NCBI GenBank assembly: GCA_017626295.1
Contig: JAGAJB010000015.1
Span: 1 to 64,000, forward strand
From: Clostridia bacterium
GTDB lineage: Bacteria > Bacillota > Clostridia > Oscillospirales > Acutalibacteraceae
DNA length: 64,000 nt
Reading direction: 5' to 3'
Below the pieces are notes generated by a model. It saw nothing but the letters and a program-made list of their open reading frames with translations. It did no database searches and was not told the DNA's origin. Shown one piece after another: positions 31,582 to 37,965 of this stretch (its first letter is position 1; each line of letters begins with the position of its first letter). Position numbers and translations under genes: made by a program.

Positions 31582-33324
31582 TTAATCTATTGAAAATTTA
31601 ATTTCAAAACATTGCTGAACAGGTAAACCCTTTTGTAGTTTCAATCTTTTATAAGGTCTGTCTTTACCTGCTATTAAGTGACCGTTATTTTTCCAACCCT
31701 CGTATATTATTTTGAAATTTTCAAAGCCATTTTTTGAGAGGATTTCTTCTACAACCGACCTCAAAATTGTCAACTTTTTATAGGAAGGCTTTGATGGTAA
31801 TGATGAAATCACACCATATATAGATTCGCCATTATATGCGTGGGTTGAGTCGTACTTGTTTTCGTGGAAAAAGCGATTATTATTTCTTGTTACAAATTGT
31901 AAAACACATTCCAAAGCTTTTTCTGAAATATCTGCTTCCGAAACAACGGATTGTTCAATAGAAAGCAGTTGTTTAATGTGGTTATTTATATTAAAATCCC
32001 AACTAAAACACTCATTGATGTAATGAGAGGTTAGAAGAATTACTGCAAGCTTTGAGAGTATTCTATCTGTCAAATCTCCTTCGTGTAAATCCAAGTCGTT
32101 ATGATTTTTCTTGAGAATTTTCATACTATGATTGTAATCATCTATAATAGTTTCAATTTTACAATTTACTATGAATTCTGCAAATTTTATTCCTGCATAT
32201 CCATAGTTTTGAAAGACACATTTTTTTATGTTATCTGAATTTTCTGCACTATTTGTTAACGGAAAATTCAATTCAAAAATACGGGTACGTAAACCGTTAG
32301 GGGCAGTACTGTCAATTATTGAAAATTCTGATGTGCAGACCACACAGGAATTGAATGTTTTTTGTTCTTTCAAACTTCCGTCAGGATTTTCTCGTTTTTT
32401 ATCACTTCCTATTGCAATTTGGTACAAAATTTCTCTAAAAAACTTTCTGTCACAAGAAGAAGCTTCGTCAAAGCAAATTGTATGGCAGTTATTTCTGGAT
32501 GCGAAACCTATTATGGCATTTTTAGTACTGTTCATCGAAACGATTGTACCTTTTTCAAGCTCTGGATTTCCAAATATACTTGCTATAAGCATTGCTGCAG
32601 TTGTTTTTCCCTTGCTTGAAGTATTACAAAAATTGAAAACAAGACATCCTAAATCCATATAGTGATTCAGATAGCCAAGAAGAATACTTGAAAAGCCTAT
32701 TGAGAGACAAAGCTCAAGATTAGTATTTTTTCTGACCTCTTGTTCCACCATTTCAATCCAAGCTTCAAGAGAGCCTTTGGGCTTCAAATCCAAACTTCCT
32801 ACATATTCGCTTTCATATTCTGATGTTGATATTATTTTACCTGTTAGAAAAGTAGGGGAGTCTGTATCCCAATCCCAACCAAGTGAATCGTGTACATTTT
32901 TGATTGGTGCAGAAAATGCTGAATTACTCAAATATTCAAGCAAAACTTTATTATCAGTTTCATTGAAAATACATCCGTATTTCAAAAGTTCTTTACACCC
33001 TTGAGTTGTTAATACAGTACTATCAACTATGACTGAAAGATATTCCTTTCCATTGAATATTTCAATGTTATATGTTCGTTCATTTGAGTTTGAATTTTGA
33101 TAGCAAGAAACTATTTTCACATAAGTGCTAACAACCTGAATTGAATATAATTCATCACGCTTTTCTTTTTTTAGTTTCAAAATCCATTTGCTTGTAAGAA
33201 TAAAACCGTCATTAGAAATTTTAAGATACTCAAGGTATTCATCTGTTGAGATGATTATAGGCTTGAATCCGTTGACTAAGGTATCAAGAATTTCTTGTTT
33301 GTTATTGTGGAGTTGTATCTCCAT
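31582..33324 (-). CDS. DUF927-family replication helicase
   Basis: A 580-residue protein. The DUF927 core begins near residue 155 (NVHDSLGWDWDTD) and contains a P-loop NTSSKGKTTAAML (about 230-242), Walker B-like TICFDEAS (about 280), and an arginine region NGLRTRIFELNF (about 345). DUF927 proteins are SF-type ATPases near primases in mobile elements. GGAGG fixes the start at 33324. It is followed by the SSB-like gene. Upstream 33325-33567 contains no gene; the promoter is not obvious. Confidence 0.75.
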   Translation of the reverse strand: MEIQLHNNKQEILDTLVNGFKPIIISTDEYLEYLKISNDGFILTSKWILKLKKEKRDELYSIQVVSTYVKIVSCYQNSNSNERTYNIEIFNGKEYLSVIVDSTVLTTQGCKELLKYGCIFNETDNKVLLEYLSNSAFSAPIKNVHDSLGWDWDTDSPTFLTGKIISTSEYESEYVGSLDLKPKGSLEAWIEMVEQEVRKNTNLELCLSIGFSSILLGYLNHYMDLGCLVFNFCNTSSKGKTTAAMLIASIFGNPELEKGTIVSMNSTKNAIIGFASRNNCHTICFDEASSCDRKFFREILYQIAIGSDKKRENPDGSLKEQKTFNSCVVCTSEFSIIDSTAPNGLRTRIFELNFPLTNSAENSDNIKKCVFQNYGYAGIKFAEFIVNCKIETIIDDYNHSMKILKKNHNDLDLHEGDLTDRILSKLAVILLTSHYINECFSWDFNINNHIKQLLSIEQSVVSEADISEKALECVLQFVTRNNNRFFHENKYDSTHAYNGESIYGVISSLPSKPSYKKLTILRSVVEEILSKNGFENFKIIYEGWKNNGHLIAGKDRPYKRLKLQKGLPVQQCFEIKFSID

Positions 33325-33567
33325 AACTATTACCTCCAAGTATTATTTTTTGATGAATGAGAACACAAGAGTTGTTTTAGTTCATCTGTTTTGTCAATGT
33401 AAACTAATTTTCATTTTTAAACCTCCTTTTGCGACAGGAATTTAGGATGTATTACTATTATTTGCAATATAGAAGAAAAAATTACCATTTGATACAAAGT
33501 GGATTTTCTATCATCCAAAGTTTAGTTAATTGGATAAGATTATTATCAAAAAAATAAAAACTTATAA

Positions 33568-33601
33568 AAAAAGCAGAGCCTCCGAAGAAACTCTGCTTTT
33601 A
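33568..33601 (-). terminator. Terminator of the DUF1643 operon
   Basis: AAGCAGAG and CTCTGCTT arms, with a T-run on the minus strand. It separates the DUF1643 operon from the DUF927 operon. Confidence 0.75.
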
Positions 33602-33640
33602 GTGGTATATACAATTTTCAAAAAGATTGTCATATTATTT

Positions 33641-34237
33641 TTATGCTTTTTCAGGAATTTCAAGCATTTGGGGTGTTATGGTTATTTCTTTCAATTTCCA
33701 TTTATCACTATTTGCTCTTATCCCCAAGAAGAGAGGGTGTGCAAAATCAACATCTAATGTGTCATTGGATGTTGTGATATGAAATGCTTTTGCTTTGCGA
33801 TGGTATTTCTTGAATATATTTAAAGCTTCTGCTTTTGTACGCTGACAGGCAAAAGATGTTGCCATTGAATTGCCCCAAGCTATTATGAATTTGTACTCAG
33901 CAAAGCTTTTATCACACATTATGGATTCAATGTATTGCAGGTTATCAACATCAACTTGTAGTCCTTTAGCACTCAATTTGCCATCAACTACCTTTGAGAA
34001 CAGATTGATTATTCTCAATTCACACAGTCCCATTTCCTGCATATGTGAAACAAGATGATTTAGTGTTGAGTCCGAAGCAAAAATGTTGTTTTTGTCTCTT
34101 GTAGGATATAGGGAGATGAGACATCCTTTTTCACCTTCAATGCCTTCCAATCTTTTTATGACCTCGTATGTATGTTTTCCGTCAGGTGAGCATACAATTT
34201 CGGTTTCAATTACAGCTTTTATTTTTTCAGTGTTCAT
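33641..34237 (-). CDS. DUF1643 family protein
   Basis: A 198-residue protein. LISLYPTRDKNNIFASDSTLNHL, RIINLFSKV, FIIAWGNSM and HPLFLG match DUF1643, a family of unknown function frequent in phages and plasmids, with a Rossmann-like pattern. AAGGAGGAAGC precedes the ATG. It is co-directional with the upstream 34264 gene, 26 bases away. Confidence 0.75.
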   Translation of the reverse strand: MNTEKIKAVIETEIVCSPDGKHTYEVIKRLEGIEGEKGCLISLYPTRDKNNIFASDSTLNHLVSHMQEMGLCELRIINLFSKVVDGKLSAKGLQVDVDNLQYIESIMCDKSFAEYKFIIAWGNSMATSFACQRTKAEALNIFKKYHRKAKAFHITTSNDTLDVDFAHPLFLGIRANSDKWKLKEITITPQMLEIPEKA

Positions 34238-34263
34238 AGCTTCCTCCTTAGAGTTTTCAAAAA

Positions 34264-34659
34264 TTATAATAATACAATGTGTCGTTCTGTAGAGTCGAGC
34301 AAAAAGAATGCTCTTGTCTTTAAATCTAACATTTCATATGGAATAAAAAGAGAAATTGCATAGTCATTGTTCAAAAGAAAACAACTATGCAGTACTCTTA
34401 TTTCTCTTATTTCATCTGTTAGTATCAAAACATCTGTAAATTCGTATGTAGATTTTATTATTGGTTGAGATAAGCCTATTTCTTTGTGTTTTTCAATATC
34501 TGCTATGTCTTTAAAAACAAAAAGACTACCGTGTTTTGAGAGAGTTTCACACTCATATTGTTTGATTAGGTCTTTCAAGTACAGTTTCAAATATTTGACT
34601 AATAGGATGTCTTGACCCTCTAATTTTGTCAAATCTTCTATTGAGGTTATTTTTATCAT
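34264..34659 (-). CDS. Hypothetical protein, paralogue of the gene at 34951
   Basis: A 131-residue soluble protein of unknown family. It aligns over its length with the 132-residue product at 34951-35349: YEFTDVLIL / YEYTDEITIY, NNDYAISLFI / ENDYVVSLFV, LDLKTRAFFL / IDTKTRDKIR. Its ATG overlaps the stop of the small gene 34656-34778 (ATGA), so translation is coupled. Duplication within a small element suggests a dosage or partner role. Confidence 0.6.
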   Translation of the reverse strand: MIKITSIEDLTKLEGQDILLVKYLKLYLKDLIKQYECETLSKHGSLFVFKDIADIEKHKEIGLSQPIIKSTYEFTDVLILTDEIREIRVLHSCFLLNNDYAISLFIPYEMLDLKTRAFFLLDSTERHIVLL

Positions 34660-34778
34660 TTTCTTTTTCTCACCTTAGTTCCTGTACAAAGTAAAGTGAT
34701 TGCAGTTGTAGCCCCGGCAGTAAACATTTCTATTGCTACAGTTGTAGAAGCAACCGCTGAAACAAAAGCCAAAAACAA
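34656..34778 (-). CDS. Very short membrane protein (40 residues)
   Basis: TTG start with AAAGGAGTG upstream; reads MFLAFVSAVASTTVAIEM and continues as one hydrophobic, Ala/Thr-rich helix with a basic tail (KVRKRK). It resembles small holin-like or toxin-like membrane peptides. The stop overlaps the next ATG by four bases. It is too short for most gene callers. Confidence 0.55.
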   Translation of the reverse strand: MFLAFVSAVASTTVAIEMFTAGATTAITLLCTGTKVRKRK

Positions 34779-34797
34779 TATTATCACTCCTTTCATT

Positions 34798-34872
34798 TTA
34801 TTTGTGGATTATTTTTTCAGTTGCAAGAACAGTAACAATAGTTCCAACAAATCCTATTATGAACCAACTCAT
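34798..34872 (-). CDS. Very short membrane peptide (24 residues)
   Basis: MSWFIIGFVGTIVTVL and a short polar end, a single membrane helix. GGGAGG lies 9-14 bases before the ATG. The next small gene begins 19 bases later. The good binding site and its place between two coupled genes are the only support. Confidence 0.45.
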   Translation of the reverse strand: MSWFIIGFVGTIVTVLATEKIIHK

Positions 34873-34950
34873 TATTTCATCCTCCCTTATTAAAAATTCC
34901 AACCTGAATTTCAGATTAAGGTGTAATTTATTACTGTTGATAATAACAGC

Positions 34951-35349
34951 TTAACATATTTTTCTCGTGGTATGAGTGTCAATATATTCTCGGATTTTAT
35001 CTCTCGTTTTAGTGTCAATAGAGTCTTCAAATACAAATAGAGATACTACATAATCATTTTCCTCGCATATAAAAGTAGGATTAAGCAAAACTCTGCAAGA
35101 GTCACCTGAGTATATTGTTATTTCATCAGTGTATTCAAACGTTAGATTATCAAGTGTGGTCTCAAACCCCATATAAATACATTCGTTTTTTGTTGGTGTA
35201 TCATCAATGAAATAAAATGTTCCAAACATAGCAAAGCTCTCTACACCAAATCTACCAAGAGCCTCACATAAATAATCTTTGACAACATCATACGCTTCTT
35301 TTAATTCTTCATATACTAAATCATTACACGAGACTATTCGCCTTACCAA
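34951..35349 (-). CDS. Hypothetical protein, paralogue of the gene at 34264
   Basis: A 132-residue soluble protein: a helical N-terminus (VYEELKEAYDVVKDYLCEAL) then a beta-rich domain with FEYTDEITIYSGDSCRVLL and ENDYVVSLFVFEDSIDTKTRD, shared with the 131-residue neighbour. Unknown function. GGAGGTGG precedes the start. It is the first gene after the terminator at 35366-35405. Confidence 0.6.
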   Translation of the reverse strand: MVRRIVSCNDLVYEELKEAYDVVKDYLCEALGRFGVESFAMFGTFYFIDDTPTKNECIYMGFETTLDNLTFEYTDEITIYSGDSCRVLLNPTFICEENDYVVSLFVFEDSIDTKTRDKIREYIDTHTTRKIC

Positions 35350-35365
35350 AAAACCACCTCCTGAA

Positions 35366-35405
35366 AAATAAAAAGTGCAAATGCCCGAAAAATAGGCATT
35401 TGCAC
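35366..35405 (-). terminator. Intrinsic terminator
   Basis: GTGCAAATGCC (35375-35385) and GGCATTTGCAC (35395-35405), followed on the minus strand by CTTTTTATTTTT. It ends the transcript of 35423-36626. Confidence 0.85.
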
Positions 35406-35422
35406 AAGTTAATATGTAATTA

Positions 35423-35599
35423 TTAGTATCGTCTGTTTACTACCCAAACGTGTGGTCTCGGTTGTCCGTTTGGCATTTTGTTTCGTCTTGGACAATTACC
35501 TGGAGCAGGTTTCCCCGTTCCTTCGTGTCGTTGGGATTTAGCTCCACAATGCGAACAACGGTATTCAACCCATTTATCTGTTCCGAAAAGAATTCCCAT
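35423..35599 (-). CDS. Small zinc-ribbon-like protein (58 residues)
   Basis: Starts MGILFGTDKWVEYRCSHCGAK and contains CSHC and a later NCP, so three Cys plus His/Cys could bind zinc. The rest is basic with many Arg, Asn and Pro (RRNKMPNGQPRPHVW), compatible with nucleic-acid binding. AAGGAGA lies just before the ATG. Possibly a small DNA-binding regulator of the element. Confidence 0.6.
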   Translation of the reverse strand: MGILFGTDKWVEYRCSHCGAKSQRHEGTGKPAPGNCPRRNKMPNGQPRPHVWVVNRRY

Positions 35600-35623
35600 T
35601 TTTATTCTCCTTACAATAGTGGT

Positions 35624-36139
35624 TTAGTCATTTAAAAATGAACTGAATGCATTAACTGAACGTGTTAAGCTTTTTACATTGTAATCCATTAGTTTCTGAT
35701 ACTTTTTTTCACATTCAAACCATTCATCATTATACTTGCTCCAAGTTTCTTGGTCTTTTGCATCAGAGCCTAATTTTTGTAACTCGCTTAAACGGTCGTC
35801 ATATTTTTTGTTTGTGGATGTCATAGCATTTTCACGTTCATCTTGCAGTCTGGAAACTTCTTTTGAAAGAGTATAGTCTTCACCTTGACAATCCAAAGCA
35901 TCTAATTTAGCAATTCTTCGGTCAATTCCTGAAAAACAATTTATAATTTCTTTTACATCATCAATATTCAATTTTGCAACAACACTCAATAGCTCATCGC
36001 ATTCACCAATCAGTTCATCTTTATTATCTGAGCAAACAGTTAACTCTGATGAAGTGGAGTTCAGTTTGTTTCCAACATAATCTAATGCGTATGGTAAAGC
36101 AACATCTGCAACTTTTTCAAGTAAACTGAAAAAACCCAT
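35624..36139 (-). CDS. Coiled-coil hypothetical protein
   Basis: A 171-residue protein, amphipathic at the N-terminus (GFFSLLEKVADVALPYALDYVG) and mostly coiled coil thereafter (KEVSRLQDERENAMTSTNKKYDDRLSELQKL). No family recognised. AGGAGG precedes its ATG. It sits between the zinc-ribbon gene and the two-helix membrane protein. Confidence 0.6.
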   Translation of the reverse strand: MGFFSLLEKVADVALPYALDYVGNKLNSTSSELTVCSDNKDELIGECDELLSVVAKLNIDDVKEIINCFSGIDRRIAKLDALDCQGEDYTLSKEVSRLQDERENAMTSTNKKYDDRLSELQKLGSDAKDQETWSKYNDEWFECEKKYQKLMDYNVKSLTRSVNAFSSFLND

Positions 36140-36154
36140 TTTAAAGCCTCCTAA

Positions 36155-36328
36155 TTATTTCTTCCCTTTCATAAAGAATTTTTCGAACACTATATACAGA
36201 AAAACAACCGCAGCACCTGCAAAACAAATAAATCCTGCTCCGCCTTCTCCACCTAACATCATACTTACGAACGACAGAACAAAGCCTGCAATTATTAAGA
36301 ATATGACGATTTTCGTTTTTGTTTTCAT
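36155..36328 (-). CDS. Two-helix membrane protein (57 residues)
   Basis: MKTKTKIVIFLIIAGFVLSF, then a Gly-rich turn (LGGEGGAG) and a second helix (FICFAGAAVVFLYIVF) with a basic end. AGGTGA lies upstream of the ATG. A longer open frame overlapping it on the same strand lacks membrane character and a binding site and is considered non-coding. Confidence 0.55.
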   Translation of the reverse strand: MKTKTKIVIFLIIAGFVLSFVSMMLGGEGGAGFICFAGAAVVFLYIVFEKFFMKGKK

Positions 36329-36344
36329 TAATATTCACCTGCCT

Positions 36345-36626
36345 TTATTTATTACCATTATCAATATGGTCTTTTAGAATGTTGCGAATCCAACGTTCCG
36401 TATATCCGTATTTGGTAGCTAACTCACGAATGTTGAAGCCGTTGTATTCATTTATTATTTGGCTGATAATGAACTCTTTACTGAATAACTCCACAGGGAA
36501 AAACATCTGTGTTCCTCTGTATTTTGCGTGAATTTTCAGTACTGCATCTATACCGATTACAGAAGAGAGCTCGCTGTATGCTCCGTTTAAACACTCGCCC
36601 TTGATTTTGTTTTTGTCTAAAGCCAT
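36345..36626 (-). CDS. Mor/HTH-type transcriptional regulator
   Basis: A 93-residue protein. The C-terminal part (FNIRELATKYGYTERWIRNILKD) is a helix-turn-helix as in the Mor family of Mu-like late activators. A GAGGAATT site precedes the ATG at 36626. It is the promoter-proximal gene of the minus-strand operon and thus the probable regulator of the element. Confidence 0.65.
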   Translation of the reverse strand: MALDKNKIKGECLNGAYSELSSVIGIDAVLKIHAKYRGTQMFFPVELFSKEFIISQIINEYNGFNIRELATKYGYTERWIRNILKDHIDNGNK

Positions 36627-36660
36627 CGTAATTCCTCGCAATTTGTTATCTCCTTTCTAA

Positions 36661-36703
36661 ATTATATAGAACCATTTTGGAACTGTGTAGTGTCGCAGTT
36701 CAA
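36661..36703 (-). promoter_or_regulatory. Operon promoter region with inverted repeat
   Basis: On the minus strand TATAAT is found at about 36667-36662, and upstream of it a GAACTG-N10-CAGTTC inverted repeat (about 36680-36701 on the plus strand). The repeat would overlap the promoter, as expected for an operator. Confidence 0.4.
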
Positions 36704-36788
36704 GATTTTCTTCCTTGTAAAATTCCAAATATATGAAAACAAGGGGAATATTGAAAAACCTTCTTATATCATCGAATTATCACAAAAG

Positions 36789-36826
36789 AAAACAGGCAGT
36801 CAAGCTTCATAGCTCAACTGCCTGTT
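36789..36826. terminator. Bidirectional hairpin near the right end of the element
   Basis: AAACAGGCAGT and ACTGCCTGTTT arms. It lies between the operon promoter region and the attachment site. The remaining sequence to 37027 carries the repeats and no gene. Confidence 0.6.
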
Positions 36827-36920
36827 TGAATTTTTATGTTTTGAACAAAACTTTCTATTGTTTCTTCGGCTCCTGAGTGCCCAAAAGTGCCATTCGAGTG
36901 CCGAGAATGATTATTTTGCC

Positions 36921-36947
36921 CTTAGGAAAGTCCTTGCGAAAAGCACA
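36921..36947 (+). repeat. Subterminal repeat, right copy (candidate integrase arm site)
   Basis: CTTAGGAAAGT and GAAAAGCACA blocks identical to the left copy at 29524-29550. Upstream, AGTGCC occurs three times at 36876, 36886 and 36897, spaced 10-11 bases (one helical turn). Confidence 0.55.
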
Positions 36948-37027
36948 TAGGATATGAAAGTTTGTTTCGCAAAAGTTCTTGATATTTAAAGGTTCAATCG
37001 CATTTTGACAAGGGAAAGACAAAGAAA

Positions 37028-37053
37028 AAAACCTTGGTCATATAACCAAGGTC
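37028..37053 (-). terminator. Terminator downstream of tRNA-Leu
   Basis: ACCTTGGT and ACCAAGGT arms with a T-run on the minus strand, right after the tRNA 3' end, so it is supplied by the integrated element. Confidence 0.8.
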
Positions 37054-37054
37054 T

Positions 37055-37138
37055 TGGTGCGAGAGACGGGACTTGAACCCGTACGGGATTACCACACGCC
37101 CCTCAAACGTGCGCGTCTGCCGATTCCGCCACTCTCGC
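37055..37138 (-). tRNA. tRNA-Leu (anticodon GAG), integration target
   Basis: Read on the minus strand: acceptor GCGAGAG with CTCTCGC, anticodon loop TTGAGGG (GAG), long variable arm as in class II tRNAs, T-loop TTCAAGT and encoded CCA. The last 23 bases also form the right attachment site; integration has kept the tRNA intact. Confidence 0.95.
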
Positions 37139-37307
37139 GAGTGCTTTAATACTATACCACCCAAATATTCATTTGTCAACACTTTTTTAAAAAATTTTTG
37201 CAAAAAATATGAAGATTGAAAAATAGCGAAAAAGAGTGGAATTTTAGTTTGTTATCTCTACATATACCGGGTATTTTGGGTTGGTGTAGCGGATACTCTT
37301 TCATTTG

Positions 37308-37811
37308 TTATTCTTCTAAAATTTTATTCAGCACAGTAAACTCTCTGCGGTAGAGGCTTCGCCAATCCTCTTTTTTTGAGTCATACCCGCCGAAAATTTC
37401 AAGAGCCTTTTCAATATCAACCCATTGTGCAACTATGCCGTGGTCAATTTCTGTGGGGGTAAGGGATGGCTTTCCCTGTTCTAATACCTCACAAAAGAAG
37501 TAGTGGCTTATGTAAAGTGTTTCAAAACAGTATTCGTGTATTGTTATAAATTCCTCATTGACTTTAACTTTATAGCCTGTTTCTTCAGAGAGTTCTCTTG
37601 CGCAACATTCCGCTAATGTTTCGCCCTCTTCAAGTCCGCCGCCGGGGGACATATAAATATCGGTATTTCTTTCATAAGAAAGCAAAATTTTGCCGTCTTT
37701 TATGGTTATTCCCCTGGCAGAAACACGCACTCTTTCCGGTGGGTCGGAATATGTTCTTGCATATTGTGTAACTACGGGTATATCAGTACTTTTATTGTTC
37801 ACATTAAACAC
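37308..37811 (-). CDS. NUDIX hydrolase
   Basis: A 167-residue enzyme that hydrolyses a nucleoside diphosphate linked to another moiety. The Nudix box is GGGLEEGETLAECCARELSEETGY (about residues 56-79) with the REL.EE.G metal site. The substrate cannot be read from the sequence. The gene stands alone on the minus strand between the tRNA-Leu and the glycan block. Confidence 0.9.
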   Translation of the reverse strand: MFNVNNKSTDIPVVTQYARTYSDPPERVRVSARGITIKDGKILLSYERNTDIYMSPGGGLEEGETLAECCARELSEETGYKVKVNEEFITIHEYCFETLYISHYFFCEVLEQGKPSLTPTEIDHGIVAQWVDIEKALEIFGGYDSKKEDWRSLYRREFTVLNKILEE

Positions 37812-37903
37812 CTCAAAATTTGATGTTTTTATATTACCATAAAAATACGGTTCTTAAAAGTGTTTTGCAAAAAATAACGCTGTTTTTCCGTTAATTTTAT
37901 CAA

Positions 37904-37933
37904 TTGACAAAAGGGTAAAGGCGCATATATACT
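37904..37933 (+). promoter_or_regulatory. Predicted promoter of the GH38-like gene
   Basis: TTGACA (37904-37909), 18-base spacer, TATACT (37928-37933), 33 bases before the ATG. Confidence 0.65.
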
Positions 37934-37965
37934 GTGGATATATAAAAAGTTCGGCAGGTGTTTTC

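Larger units (their letters stand above)
29457..37077. mobile_element. Integrative element in the 3' end of tRNA-Leu(GAG)
   Basis: A 23-base direct repeat (29457-29479 and 37055-37077) equals the 3' end of tRNA-Leu including CCA. The complete tRNA remains at the right end. Between them lie a tyrosine integrase (29649) and nearly a dozen genes all on the minus strand, including a DUF927 helicase and a Mor-like regulator, but no relaxase, capsid, terminase or antibiotic resistance gene. It could be a phage satellite or an integrated cryptic plasmid. It abuts the serine-recombinase element on its left. Confidence 0.85.

Noticed and set aside
36141-36338. Sixty-five-codon minus-strand frame overlapping the small membrane protein
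   Set aside because: The overlapping frame at 36155-36328 has a binding site and two clear membrane helices, while this one is Cys/Arg-rich and has no site.
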